A stretch of DNA of 64,000 nt from Anniella stebbinsi (Eukaryota > Chordata > Lepidosauria > Squamata > Anniellidae). Made by a program: the position numbers and the translations under genes. This document shows positions 38,378-51,627 of this stretch, one piece after another. Position 1 is the first letter of the stretch, and every line of letters starts with the position of its first letter. The stretch is taken from positions 248,001-312,000 of the forward strand of contig JARDYH010000017.1 in the NCBI GenBank assembly GCA_029215795.1. Direction: 5' to 3'. The notes under the pieces were generated by a model. That model worked only from the letters and a program-made list of their open reading frames with translations. It was not told the DNA's origin and made no database searches.

Positions 38378-39350
38378 CCCCTAGACTTCCCCTTCCCTCT
38401 ATACTTCCCCTTCTTCCCCTAGACTTCCCCTAGACTTCCCCTTCTTCCCCTAGACTTCCCCTTTTTCCCCTAGACTTCCCCTTCCCTCTATACTTCCTCT
38501 TCTTCCCCTAGACTTCCCCTTCTTCCCATAGACTTCCCCTTCTTCCCCTAGACTTCCCCTAGACTTCCCCTTTCCTCTATACTAACCCTTCTTCCCCTAG
38601 ACTTCCACTAGACTTCCCCTTCCCTCTATACTTCCCCTTCTTCCCCTAGACTTCCCCTAGACTTCCCTTTCCCTCTATACTTCCCCTTCTTCCCCTAGAC
38701 TTCCCCTAGACTTCCCCTTCCCTCTATATTTCCCCTTCTTCCCCTGGACTTCCCCTTTCCTCTATACTTCCCCTTCTCCCCTAGACTTCCCCTAGACTTC
38801 CCCTTCCCTCTATACTTCCCCTTCTTCCCCTAGACTTCCCCTAGACTACCCCTTCTTCCCCTAGACTTCCCCTTTTTCCCCTAGACTTCCCCTTCCCTCT
38901 ATACTTCCTCTTCTTCCCCTAGACTTCCCCTTCTTCCCCTAGACTTCCACTTCTTCCCCTAGACTTTACGTAGACTTCCCCTTCCCTCTATACCTTCCCT
39001 TCTTCCCCTTCTTCCCCTAGACTTCCCCTTCTTCCCTTAGACTTCCCCTGGACTTCCCCTTCCCTCTATACTTCCCCTTCTTCCCCTAGACTTTCTCTTC
39101 CCTCTATACTTCCCCTTCTTCCCCTAGATTTCCCCTTCTTCCCCTAGACTTCCCCTTCTTCCCCTAGACTTCCCCTTCCCTCTATACTTCCCCTTCTTCC
39201 CCTAGACTTCCCCTAAACTTCCCTTCCCTCTATACTTCCCCTTCTTCCCCTAGACTTCCCCTAGACTTCCCCTTCCCTCTCTACTTCCCCTTCTTCCCCT
39301 AGACTTCCCCTTCTTCCCCTAGACTTCCCCTTCTTCCCCTAGACTTCCCC
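38378..39350. repeat. 1,220-bp-offset duplication, copy 1
   Basis: This pairs with 39598-40570 at +1,220: TTTTTCCCC (38461/39681), TACTAAC (38582/39802), CTATATTT (38725/39945) and a TTTCCGTAG-type cassette. Copy 1 has TTTACGTAG near 38958 and CTACCCC near 38848, and copy 2 has the normal forms. The match is about 973 bp long. Confidence 0.88.
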
Positions 39351-39562
39351 TTCTTCCCCTAGACTTCCCCTTCTTCCCCTATACTTCCCCTTCCCTCTAT
39401 ACTTCCCCTTCTTCCCCTAGACTTCCCCTAGACTTCCCTTTCCCTCTATACTTCCCCTTCTTCCCCTAGACTTCCCCTAGACTTCCCCTTCCCTCTATAC
39501 TTCCCCTTCTTCCCCTAGACTTCCCCTTCCCTCTATACTTCCCCTTCTCCCCTAGACTTCCC

Positions 39563-42267
39563 CTAGACTTCCCCTTCCCTCTATACTTCCCCTTCGTCCC
39601 CTAGACTTCCCCTTCCCTCTATACTTCCCCTTCTTCCCCTAGACTTCCCTGAGACTTCCCCTTCTTCCCCTAGACTTCCCCTTTTTCCCCTAGACTTCCC
39701 CTTCCCTCTATACTTCCTTTTCTTCCCCTAGACTTCCCCTTCTTCCCCTAGACTTCCCCTTCTTCCCCTAGACTTCCCCTAGACTTCCCCTTTCCTCTAT
39801 ACTAACCCTTCTTCCCCTAGACTTCCACTAGACTTCCCCTTCCCTCTATACTTCCCCTTCTTCCCCTAGACTTCCCCTAGACTTCCCTTTCCCTCTATAC
39901 TTCCCCTTCTTCCCCTAGACGTCCCCTAGACTTCCCCTTCCCTCTATATTTCCCCTTCTTCCCCTGGACTTCCCCTTTCCTCTATACTTCCCCTTCTTCC
40001 CTAGACTTCCCCTAGACTTCCCCTTCCCTCTATACTTCCCCTTCTTCCCCTAGACTTCCCCTAGACTTCCCCTTCTTCCCCTAGACTTCCCCTTTTTCCC
40101 CTAGACTTCCCCTTCCCTCTATACTTCCTCTTCTTCCCCTAGACTTCCTCTTCTTCCCCTAGACTTCCACTTCTTCCCCTAGACTTTCCGTAGACTTCCC
40201 CTTCCCTCTATACCTTCCCTTCTTCCCCTTCTTCCCCTAGACTTCCCCTTCTTCCCTTAGACTTCCCCTGGACTTCCCCTTCCCTCTATACTTCCCCTTC
40301 TTCCCCTAGACTTTCTCTTCCCTCTATACTTCCCCTTCTTCCCCTAGATTTCCCCTTCTTCCCCTAGACTTCCCCTTCTTCCCCTAGACTTCCCCTTCCC
40401 TCTATACTTCCCCTTCTTCCCCTAGACTTCCCCTAGACTTCCCTTCCCTCTATACTTCCCCTTCTTCCCCTAGACTTCCCCAAGACTTCCCCTTCCCTCT
40501 CTACTTCCCCTTCTTCCCCTAGACTTCCCCTTCTTCCCCTAGACTTCCCCTTCTTCCCCTAGACTTCCCCATCCCTCTATACTTCCCCTTCTTCCATTAG
40601 ACTTCCCATTCCCTCTATACTTCCCCTGCTTCCCCTAGACTTCCCCTAGACTTCCCCTTCTTCCCCAAGACTTCCCCTAGACTTCCCCTTCCCTCTATAC
40701 TTCCCCTTCTTCCCCTAGATTTCCCTTCTTCCCTTAGACTTCCCCTTCTTCCCCTAGACTTCCCCTTCCCTCTATACTTCCCCTGCTTCCCCTAGACTTC
40801 CCCTTCTTCCCCTAGACTTCCCCTAGACTTCCCTTCCCTCTATACTTCCCCTTCTTCCCCTAGACTTCCCCTAGACTTCCCCTTCCCTCTCTACTTCCCC
40901 TTCTTCCCCTAGACTTCCCCTTCTTCCCCTAGACTTCCCCTTCTTCCCCTAGACTTTCCCTTCCCTCTATACTTCCCCTTCTTCCATTAGACTTCCCCTT
41001 CCCTCTATACTTCCCCTGCTTCCCCTAGACTTCCCCTAGTCTTCCCCTTCTTCCCCTAGACTTCCCCTAGACTTCCCTTCCCTCTATACTTCCCCTTCTT
41101 CCCCTAGACTTCCCCTAGACTTCCCCTTCCCTCTCTACTTCCCCTTCTTCCCCTAGACTTCCCCTTCTTCCCCTAGACTTCCCCTTCTTCCCCTAGACTT
41201 TCCCTTCCCTCTATACTTCCCCTTCTTCCCCTAGACTTCCCCTTCTTCCCCTAGAGTTCCTCTTCTTCCCCTAGACTTCCCCTTCCCTCTATACTTCCCC
41301 TTCTTCCCCTAGACTTCCCCTTCTTCCCTTAGACTTCCCCTTCTTCCCCTAGACTTCCCCTTCCCTCTATACTTCCCGTTCTTCCCCTAGACTTCCCCTT
41401 CCCTCTATACTTCCCCTTCTCCCCTAGACTTCCCCTAGACTTCCCCTTCCCTCTATACTTCCCCTTCTTCCCCTAGACTTCCCCTTCCCTCTATACTTCC
41501 CCTTCTTCCCCTAGACTTCCCCTAGACTTCCCCTTCTTCCCCTAGACTTCCCCTTTTTCCCCTAGACTTCCCCTTCCCTCTATACTTCCTCCTCGTCCCC
41601 TAGACTTCCCCTTCTTCCCCTAGACTTCCCCTTCTTCCCCTAGACTTCCCCTAGACTTCCCCTTTCCTCTATACTTCCCCTTCTTGCCCTAGACTTCCCC
41701 TTCCCTCTATACTTCCCCTTCTTCCATTAGACTTCCCCTTCCCTCTATACTTCCCCTGCTTCCCCTAGACTTCCCCTAGACTTCCCCTTCTTCCCCTAGA
41801 CTTCCCCTAGACTTCCCCTTCCCTCTATACTTCCCCTTCTTCCCCTGGACTTCCCCTTCCCTCTATACTTCCCCTTCTTCCCCTAGACTTCCCCTTCTTC
41901 CCCTAGACTTCCTCTTCTTCCCCTAGACTTCCCCTTCCCTCTATACTTCCCCTTCTTCCCCTAGACTTCCCCTTCTTCCCTTAGACTTCCCCTTCTTCCC
42001 CTAGACTTCCCCTTCTCTCTATACTTCCCCTGCTTCCCCTAGACTTCCCCTAGACTTCCCCTTCTTCCCCTAGACTTCCCCTAGACTTCCCTTCCCTCTA
42101 TACTTCCCCTTCTTCCCCTAGACTTCCCCTAGACTTCCCCTTCTCCCCTAGACTTCCCCTTCTTCCCCTAGACTTTCCCTTCCCTCTATACTTCCCCTTC
42201 TTCCATTAGACTTCCCCTTCCCTCTATACTTCCCCTGCTTCCCCTAGACTTCCCCTAGTCTTCCCCT
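39563..42267. repeat. 3,654-bp-offset duplication, copy 1
   Basis: Markers pair at +3,654: TTCGTCCCC (39596/43250), CCCTGAGAC (39651/43305), TACTAAC (39802/43456), CTATATTT (39945/43599) and CCCCATCCC (40571/44225). After a one-base loss in copy 1 (TAGATTTCCC near 40718) the offset is 3,655: CCTCGTCC (41595/45250) and TTCTTGCCC (41686/45341). Homology stops near 42267/45922. The first part overlaps copy 2 of the 1,220-bp duplication. Confidence 0.9.
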
Positions 42268-42602
42268 TCTTCCCCTAGACTTCCCCTAGACTTCCCTTCC
42301 CTCTATACTTCCCCTTCTTCCCCTAGACTTCCCCTAGACTTCCCCTTCCCTCTCTACTTCCCCTTCTTCCCCTAGACTTCCCCTTCTTCCCCTAGACTTC
42401 CCCTTCTTCCCCTAGACTTTCCCTTCCCTCTATACTTCCCCTTCTTCCATTAGACTTCCCCTTACCTCTATACTTCCCCTTCTTCCCCTAGACTTCCCCT
42501 TCTTCCCCTAGACTTCCTCTTCTTCCCCTAGACTTCCCCTTCCCTCTATACTTCCCCTTCTTCCCCTAGACTTCACCTTCTTCCCTTAGACTTCCCCTTC
42601 TT

Positions 42603-43246
42603 CCCCTAGACTTCCCCTTCCCTCTATACTTCCCCTTCTTCCCCTAGACTTCCCCTTCCCTCTATACTTCCCCTTCTCCCCTAGACTTCCCCTAGACTTC
42701 CCCTTCCCTCTATACTTCCCCTTCTTCCCCTAGACTTCCCCTTCCCTCTATACTTCCCCTTCTTCCCCTAGACTTCCCCTAGACTTCCCTTCCCTCTATA
42801 CTTCCCCTTCTTCCCCTAGACTTCCCCAAGACTTCCCCTTCCCTCTCTACTTCCCCTTCTTCCCCTAGACTTCCCCTTCTTCCCCTAGACTTCCCCTTCT
42901 TCCCCTAGACTTCCCCATCCCTCTATACTTCCCCTTCTTCCATTAGACTTCCCATTCCCTCTATACTTCCCCTGCTTCCCCTAGACTTCCCCTAGACTTC
43001 CCCTTCTTCCCCTAGACTTCCCCTAGACTTCCCCTTCCCTCTATACTTCCCCTTCTTCCCCTAGACTTCCCCTTCCCTCTATACTTCCCCTTCTTCCCCT
43101 AGACTTCCCCTTCTTCCCCTAGACTTCCTCTTCTTCCCCTAGACTTCCCCTTCCCTCTATACTTCCCCTTCTTCCCCTAGACTTCCCCTTCTTCCCTTAG
43201 ACTTCCCCTTCTTCCCCTAGACTTCCCCTTCCCTCTATACTTCCCC
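42603..43246. repeat. 644-bp segment repeated at 46071-46714
   Basis: CCCCAAGAC (42828/46296) and CCCCATCCC (42917/46385) pair at offset 3,468. The match ends near 43246, where this copy has CTTCGTCCCC and the partner has CTGCTTCCCC at 46715. It bridges the gap between the two halves of the 3,654-bp duplication. Confidence 0.85.
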
Positions 43247-45922
43247 TTCGTCCCCTAGACTTCCCCTTCCCTCTATACTTCCCCTTCTTCCCCTAGACTT
43301 CCCTGAGACTTCCCCTTCTTCCCCTAGACTTCCCCTTTTTCCCCTAGACTTCCCCTTCCCTCTATACTTCCTTTTCTTCCCCTAGACTTCCCCTTCTTCC
43401 CCTAGACTTCCCCTTCTTCCCCTAGACTTCCCCTAGACTTCCCCTTTCCTCTATACTAACCCTTCTTCCCCTAGACTTCCACTAGACTTCCCCTTCCCTC
43501 TATACTTCCCCTTCTTCCCCTAGACTTCCCCTAGACTTCCCTTTCCCTCTATACTTCCCCTTCTTCCCCTAGACGTCCCCTAGACTTCCCCTTCCCTCTA
43601 TATTTCCCCTTCTTCCCCTGGACTTCCCCTTTCCTCTATACTTCCCCTTCTTCCCTAGACTTCCCCTAGACTTCCCCTTCCCTCTATACTTCCCCTTCTT
43701 CCCCTAGACTTCCCCTAGACTTCCCCTTCTTCCCCTAGACTTCCCCTTTTTCCCCTAGACTTCCCCTTCCCTCTATACTTCCTCTTCTTCCCCTAGACTT
43801 CCCCTTCTTCCCCTAGACTTCCACTTCTTCCCCTAGACTTTCCGTAGACTTCCCCTTCCCTCTATACCTTCCCTTCTTCCCCTTCTTCCCCTAGACTTCC
43901 CCTTCTTCCCTTAGACTTCCCCTGGACTTCCCCTTCCCTCTATACTTCCCATTCTTCCCCTAGACTTTCTCTTCCCTCTATACTTCCCCTTCTTCCCCTA
44001 GATTTCCCCTTCTTCCCCTAGACTTCCCCTTCTTCCCCTAGACTTCCCCTTCCCTCTATACTTCCCCTTCTTCCCCTAGACTTCCCCTAGACTTCCCTTC
44101 CCTCTATACTTCCCCTTCTTCCCCTAGACTTCCCCAAGACTTCCCCTTCCCTCTCTACTTCCCCTTCTTCCCCTAGACTTCCCCTTCTTCCCCTAGACTT
44201 CCCCTTCTTCCCCTAGACTTCCCCATCCCTCTATACTTCCCCTTCTTCCATTAGACTTCCCATTCCCTCTATACTTCCCCTGCTTCCCCTAGACTTCCCC
44301 TAGACTTCCCCTTCTTCCCCAAGACTTCCCCTAGACTTCCCCTTCCCTCTATACTTCCCCTTCTTCCCCTAGACTTCCCCTTCTTCCCTTAGACTTCCCC
44401 TTCTTCCCCTAGACTTCCCCTTCCCTCTATACTTCCCCTGCTTCCCCTAGACTTCCCCTTCTTCCCCTAGACTTCCCCTAGACTTCCCTTCCCTCTATAC
44501 TTCCCCTTCTTCCCCTAGACTTCCCCTAGACTTCCCCTTCCCTCTCTACTTCCCCTTCTTCCCCTAGACTTCCCCTTCTTCCCCTAGACTTCCCCTTCTT
44601 CCCCTAGACTTTCCCTTCCCTCTATACTTCCCCTTCTTCCATTAGACTTCCCCTTCCCTCTATACTTCCCCTGCTTCCCCTAGACTTCCCCTAGTCTTCC
44701 CCTTCTTCCCCTAGACTTCCCCTAGACTTCCCTTCCCTCTATACTTCCCCTTCTTCCCCTAGACTTCCCCTAGACTTCCCCTTCCCTCTCTACTTCCCCT
44801 TCTTCCCCTAGACTTCCCCTTCTTCCCCTAGACTTCCCCTTCTTCCCCTAGACTTTCCCTTCCCTCTATACTTCCCCTTCTTCCCCTAGACTTCCCCTTC
44901 TTCCCCTAGAGTTCCTCTTCTTCCCCTAGACTTCCCCTTCCCTCTATACTTCCCCTTCTTCCCCTAGACTTCCCCTTCTTCCCTTAGACTTCCCCTTCTT
45001 CCCCTAGACTTCCCCTTCCCTCTATACTTCCCGTTCTTCCCCTAGACTTCCCCTTCCCTCTATACTTCCCCTTCTCCCCTAGACTTCCCCTAGACTTCCC
45101 CTTCCCTCTATACTTCCCCTTCTTCCCCTAGACTTCCCCTTCCCTCTATACTTCCCCTTCTTCCCCTAGACTTCCCCTAGACTTCCCCTTCTTCCCCTAG
45201 ACTTCCCCTTTTTCCCCTAGACTTCCCCTTCCCTCTATACTTCCTCCTCGTCCCCTAGACTTCCCCTTCTTCCCCTAGACTTCCCCTTCTTCCCCTAGAC
45301 TTCCCCTAGACTTCCCCTTTCCTCTATACTTCCCCTTCTTGCCCTAGACTTCCCCTTCCCTCTATACTTCCCCTTCTTCCATTAGACTTCCCCTTCCCTC
45401 TATACTTCCCCTGCTTCCCCTAGACTTCCCCTAGACTTCCCCTTCTTCCCCTAGACTTCCCCTAGACTTCCCCTTCCCTCTATACTTCCCCTTCTTCCCC
45501 TGGACTTCCCCTTCCCTCTATACTTCCCCTTCTTCCCCTAGACTTCCCCTTCTTCCCCTAGACTTCCTCTTCTTCCCCTAGACTTCCCCTTCCCTCTATA
45601 CTTCCCCTTCTTCCCCTAGACTTCCCCTTCTTCCCTTAGACTTCCCCTTCTTCCCCTAGACTTCCCCTTCTCTCTATACTTCCCCTGCTTCCCCTAGACT
45701 TCCCCTAGACTTCCCCTTCTTCCCCTAGACTTCCCCTAGACTTCCCTTCCCTCTATACTTCCCCTTCTTCCCCTAGACTTCCCCTAGACTTCCCCTTCTC
45801 CCCTAGACTTCCCCTTCTTCCCCTAGACTTTCCCTTCCCTCTATACTTCCCCTTCTTCCATTAGACTTCCCCTTCCCTCTATACTTCCCCTGCTTCCCCT
45901 AGACTTCCCCTAGTCTTCCCCT
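43217..45922. repeat. 3,654-bp-offset duplication, copy 2
   Basis: This is the partner of 39563-42267 with the same linked variants. Its right end runs into a CCCTTAG/CCCGTTC segment that repeats sequence from about 946 bp earlier (CCCGTTC at 45033 and 45979), so a further exchange occurred at this edge. Confidence 0.9.
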
Positions 45923-48900
45923 TCTTCCCTTAGACTTCCCCTTCTTCCCCTAGACTTCCCCTTCCCTCTATACTTCCCGTTCTTCCCCTAGACTTCCCCT
46001 TCCCTCTATACTTCCCCTTCTCCCCTAGACTTCCCCTAGACTTCCCCTTCCCTCTATACTTCCCCTTCTTCCCCTAGACTTCCCCTTCCCTCTATACTTC
46101 CCCTTCTTCCCCTAGACTTCCCCTTCCCTCTATACTTCCCCTTCTCCCCTAGACTTCCCCTAGACTTCCCCTTCCCTCTATACTTCCCCTTCTTCCCCTA
46201 GACTTCCCCTTCCCTCTATACTTCCCCTTCTTCCCCTAGACTTCCCCTAGACTTCCCTTCCCTCTATACTTCCCCTTCTTCCCCTAGACTTCCCCAAGAC
46301 TTCCCCTTCCCTCTCTACTTCCCCTTCTTCCCCTAGACTTCCCCTTCTTCCCCTAGACTTCCCCTTCTTCCCCTAGACTTCCCCATCCCTCTATACTTCC
46401 CCTTCTTCCATTAGACTTCCCATTCCCTCTATACTTCCCCTGCTTCCCCTAGACTTCCCCTAGACTTCCCCTTCTTCCCCTAGACTTCCCCTAGACTTCC
46501 CCTTCCCTCTATACTTCCCCTTCTTCCCCTAGACTTCCCCTTCCCTCTATACTTCCCCTTCTTCCCCTAGACTTCCCCTTCTTCCCCTAGACTTCCTCTT
46601 CTTCCCCTAGACTTCCCCTTCCCTCTATACTTCCCCTTCTTCCCCTAGACTTCCCCTTCTTCCCTTAGACTTCCCCTTCTTCCCCTAGACTTCCCCTTCC
46701 CTCTATACTTCCCCTGCTTCCCCTAGACTTCCCCTAGACTTCCCCTTCTTCCCCTAGACTTCCCCTAGACTTCCCTTCCCTCTATACTTCCCCTTCTTCC
46801 CCTAGACTTCCCCTAGACTTCCCCTTCCCTCTCTACTTCCCCTTCTTCCCCTAGACTTCCCCTTCTTCCCCTAGACTTCCCCTTCTTCCCCTAGACTTTC
46901 CCTTCCCTCTATACTTCCCCTTCTTCCATTAGACTTCCCTTTCCCTCTATACTTCCCCTGCTTCCCCTAGACTTCCCCTAGTCTTCCCCTTCTTCCCCTA
47001 GACTTCCCCTAGACTTCCCTTCCCTCTATACTTCCCCTTCTTCCCCTAGACTTCCCCTAGACTTCCCCTTCCCTCTCTACTTCCCCTTCTTCCCCTAGAC
47101 TTCCCCTTCTTCCCCTAGACTTCCCCTTCTTCCCCTAGACTTTCCCTTCCCTCTATACTTCCCCTTCTTCCATTAGACTTCCCCTTCCCTCTATACTTCC
47201 CCTTCTTCCCCTAGACTTCCCCTTCTTCCCCTAGACTTCCTCTTCTTCCCCTAGACTTCCCCTTCCCTCTATACTTCCCCTTCTTCCCCTAGACTTCCCC
47301 TTCTTCCTTTAGACTTCCCCTTCTTCCCCTAGACTTCCTCTTCCCTCTATACTTCCCGTTCTTCCCCTAGACTTCCCCTTCCCTCTATACTTCCCCTTCT
47401 CCCCTAGACTTCCCCTAGACTTCCCCTTCCCTCTATACTTCCCCTTCTTCCCCTAGACTTCCCCTTCCCTCTATACTTCCCCTTCTTCCCCTAGACTTCC
47501 CCTAGACTTCCCCTTCTTCCCCTAGACTTCCCCTTTTTCCCCTAGACTTCCCCTAGACTTCCCCTTTCCTCTATACTTCCCCTTCTTCCCCTAGACTTCC
47601 CCTTCCCTCTATACTTCCCCTTCTTCCATTAGACTTCACCTTCCCTCTATACTTCCCCTGCTTCCCCTAGACTTCCCCTAGACTTCCCCTTCTTCCCCTA
47701 GACTTCCCCTAGACTTCCCCTTCCCTCTATACTTCCCCTTCTTCCCCTAGACTTCCCCTTCTTCCCCTAGACTTCCCCTAGACTTCCCCTTTCCTCTATA
47801 CTTCCCCTTCTTCCCCTAGACTTCCCCTTCCCTCTATACTTCCCCTTCTTCCATTAGACTTCACCTTCCCTCTATACTTCCCCTGCTTCCCCTAGACTTC
47901 CCCTAGACTTCCCCTTCTTCCCCTAGACTTCCCCTAGACTTCCCCTTCCCTCTATACTTCCCCTTCTTCCCCTGGACTTCCCCTTCCCTCTATACTTCCC
48001 CTTCTTCCCCTAGACTTCCCCTTCTTCCCCTAGACTTCCTCTTCTTCCCCTAGACTTCCCCTTCCCTCTATACTTCCCCTTCTTCCCCTAGACTTCCCCT
48101 TCTTCCCTTAGACTTCCCCTTCTTCCCCTAGACTTCCCCTTCTCTCTATACTTCCCCTGCTTCCCCTAGACTTCCCCTAGACTTCCCCTTCTTCCCCTAG
48201 ACTTCCCCTAGACTTCCCTTCCCTCTATACTTCCCCTTCTTCCCCTAGACTTCCCCTAGACTTCCCCTTCCCTCTCTACTTCCCCTTCTTCCCCTAGACT
48301 TCCCCTTCTTCCCCTAGACTTCCCCTTCTTCCCCTAGACTTTCCCTTCCCTCTATACTTCCCCTTCTTCCATTAGACTTCCCCTTCCCTCTATACTTCCC
48401 CTGCTTCCCCTAGACTTCCCCTAGTCTTCCCGTTCTTCCCCTAGACTTCCCCTTCTTCCCCTAGACTTTCCCTTCCCTCTATACTTCCCCTTCTTCCATT
48501 AGACTTCCCCTTCCCTCTATACTTCCCCTTCTTCCCCTAGACTTCCCCTTCTTCCCCTAGACTTCCTCTTCTTCCCCTAGACTTCCCCTTCCCTCTATAC
48601 TTCCCCTTCTTCCCCTAGACTTCCCCTTCTTCCCTTAGACTTCCCCTTCTTCCCCTAGACTTCCCCTTCCCTCTATACTTCCCCTTCTTCCCCTAGACTT
48701 CCCCTTCCCTCTATACTTCCCCTTCTCCCCTAGACTTCCCCTAGACTTCCCCTTCCCTCTATACCTCCCCTTCTTCCCCTGGACTTCCCCTTCCCTCTTA
48801 CTTCCCCTTCTTCCCCTAGACTTCCCCTAGACTTCCCCTTCTTCCCCTAGACTTCCCCTTTTTCCCCTAGACTTCCCCTTCCCTCTATACTTCCTCCTCA

Positions 48901-49124
48901 TCCCCTAGACTTCCCCTTCTTCCCCTAGACTTCCCCTTCTTCCCCTAGACTTCCCCTAGACTTCCCCTTTCCTCTATACTTCCCCTTCTTCCCCTAGACT
49001 TCCACTAGACTTCCCCTTCCCTCTATACTTCCCCTTCTTCCCCTAGACTTCCCCTAGACTTCCCCTTCCCTCTATACTTCCCGTTCTTCCCCTAGACTTC
49101 CCCTAGACTTCCCCTTCCCTCTAT
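45923..49124. repeat. Array block with CCATTAG/CTGC cassettes, related to 8.1-9.4 kb
   Basis: The block includes the partner copy at 46071-46714, CCCGTTC at 45979 and 47358, and the 225-bp local duplication near 47.6-48.0 kb. From about 48.4 kb it follows the 8.8-9.4 kb block (TCTTAC 9151/48796 and CCTCATCC 9255/48900, offset 39,645). No gene or unique DNA is seen. Confidence 0.8.
47545..47977. repeat. 225-bp near-tandem duplication
   Basis: CCATTAG followed by TTCACCTTCC and the CTGC cassette occurs twice, with the A of TTCACC at 47638 and 47863, inside matching flanks from about 47545-47752 and 47770-47977. TTCACC is otherwise rare (8139 and 54517). Confidence 0.85.
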
Positions 49125-50181
49125 ACTTCTCCTTCTTCCCCTAGACTTCCCCTTCTTCCCCTAGACTTCCCCTTCTTCCCCTAGACTTCCCCTTCCCTCT
49201 ATACTTCCCCTTCTTCCCCTAGACTTCCACTAGACTTCCCCTTTCCTCTATACTTCCCCTTCTTCCCCAAGACTTCCCCTACACTTTCCCTTCCCTCTAT
49301 ACTTCTCCTTCTTCCCCTAGACTTCCCCTTCTTCCCCTAGACTTCCCCTTCTTCCCTTAGACTTCCCCTTCTTCCCCTAGACTTCCCCTTCCCTCTATAC
49401 TTCCCCTTCTTCCCCTAGACTTCCCCTTCCCTCTATACTTCCCCTTCTCCCCTAGACTTCCCCTAGACTTCCCCTTCCCTCTATACTTCCCCTTCTTCCC
49501 CTAGACTTCCCCTTCCCTCTATACTTCCCCTTCTTCCCCTACACTTCCCCTAGACTTCCCCTTCTTCCCCTAGACTTCCCCTTTTTCCCCTAGACTTCCC
49601 CTTCCCTCTATACTTCCTCCTCATCCCCTAGACTTCCCCTTCTTCCCCTAGACTTCCCCTTCTTCCCCTAGACTTCCCCTAGACTTCCCCTCTCCTCTAT
49701 ACTTCCCCTTCTTCCCCTAGACTTCAACTAGACTTCCCCTTCCCTCTATACTTCCCCTTCTTCCCCTAGACTTCCCCTAGACTTCCCCTTCCCTCTATAC
49801 TTCCCCTTCTTCCCCTAGACTTCCCCTAGACTTCCCCTTCCCTCTATACTTCCCCTTCTTCCCCTAGACTTCCCCTTTCCTCTATACTTCCCCTTCTCCC
49901 CTAGACTTCCCCTAGACTTCCCCTTCCCTCTATACTTCCCCTTCTTCCCCTAGACTTCCCCTAGACTTCCCCTTCTTCCCCTAGACTTCCCCTTTTTCCC
50001 CTAGACTTCCCTTTCCCTCTATACTTCCTCTTCTTCCCCTAGACTTCCCCTTCTTCCCCTAGACTTCCACTTCTTCCCCTAGACTTTCCGTAGACTTCCC
50101 CTTCCCTCTATACCTTCCCTTCTTCCCCTTCTTCCCCTAGACTTCCCCTTCTTCCCTTAGACTTCCCCTGGAATTCCCCTT

Positions 50182-51627
50182 CCCTCTATACTTCCCCTTC
50201 TTCCCCTAGACTTTCTCTTCCCTCTATACTTCCCTTTCTTCCCCTAGACTTCCCCTTCTTCCCCTAGACTTCCCCTTCTTCCCCTAGACTTCTCCTTCCC
50301 TCTATACTTCCCTTTCTTCCCCTAGACTTCCCCTAGACTTCCCTTCCCTCTATACTTCCCCTTCTTCCCCTAGACTTCCTCTTCTTCCCCTAGACTTCCA
50401 CTTCCCTCTATACTTCCCCTTCTTCCCCTAGACTTCCCCTTCTTCCCTTAGACTTCCCCTTCCTCCCCTAGACTTCCCATTCTTCCCCTAGACTTCCCCT
50501 TCTTCCCCTAGACTTCCCCTAGACTTCCCATTGCCTCTATACTTCCCCTTCTTCCCCTAGACTTTCTCTTCCCTGTATACTTCCCCTTCTTCCCCTAGAC
50601 TTCCCCTTCTTCCCCAAGACTTCCCCTTCTTCCCCTAGACTTCCCCTTCCCTCTATACTTCCCCTTCTTCCCCTAGACTTCCACTAGACTTCCCCTTTCC
50701 TCTATACTTCCCCTTCTTCCCCAAGACTTCCCCTACACTTTCCCTTCCCTCTATACTTCTCCTTCTTCCCCTAGACTTCCCCTTCTTCCCCTAGACTTCC
50801 CCTTCTTCCCTTAGATTTCCCCTTCTTCCCCAAGACTTCCCCTAGACTTCCCCTTCCCTCTATACTTCCCCTTCTTCCCCTAGACTTACCCTTCTTCTCC
50901 TAGACTTCCCCTTCTTCCCCTAGACTTCCCCTTCCCTCTATACTTTCCCTTCTTCCCCTAGACTTCCCCTAGACTTCCACTTCTGCCCCTAGACTTCCCC
51001 TTCTTCCCCTAGACTTCCCCTAGACTTCCCATTCCCTCTATACTTCCCCTTCTTCCCCTAGACTTTCTCTTCCCTCTATACTTCCCCTTCTTCCCCTAGA
51101 CTTCCCCTTCTTCCCATAGACTTCCCCTTCTTCCCCTAGACTTCCCCTTCCCTCTATACTTCCCCTTCTTCCCCTAGACTTCCCCTAGACTTCCCTTCCC
51201 TCTATACTTCCCCTTCTTCCCCTAGATTTCCCCTAGACTTCCCCTTCCCTCTCTACTTCCCCTTCTTCCCCTAGACTTCCCCTTCTTCCCCTAGAGTTCC
51301 CCTTCTTCCCCTAGACTTCCCCTTCCCTCTATACTTCCCCTTCTTCCCCTAGACTTCCCCTAGACTTCCCCTTCCCGCTATACTTCCCCTTCTTCCCCTA
51401 GACTTCCCCTTCTTCCCCTAGACTTCCCCTTCCATCTATACTTCCCCTTCTTCCCCTAGACTTCTCCTAGACCTCCCCTTCCCTCTATACTGCTCCTTCT
51501 TCCCCTAGACTTCCCCTAGACTTCCCCTTTCCTCTATACTTCCCCTTCTTCCCCTAGACTTCCACTAGACTTCCCCTTCCCTCTATACTTCCCCTTCTTC
51601 CCCTAGACTTCCCCGAGACTTCCCTTT
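50182..51627. repeat. 1,446-bp tandem duplication, copy 1
   Basis: Paired markers at +1,446 are TTTCTCTTCC (50211/51657), CCTGTATAC (50575/52021), TTCTGCCCC (50984/52430), CCGCTATAC (51376/52822) and ACTGCTCC (51491/52937). The copies are adjacent. Just upstream of copy 1, at 50171, is a GAATTC created by a single change. Confidence 0.92.

Noticed and set aside
50171..50176. GAATTC as a cloning or vector junction
   Set aside because: It arises from one base change within an ordinary array word and the repeat continues unbroken on both sides; another occurs at 55098 in the same way.
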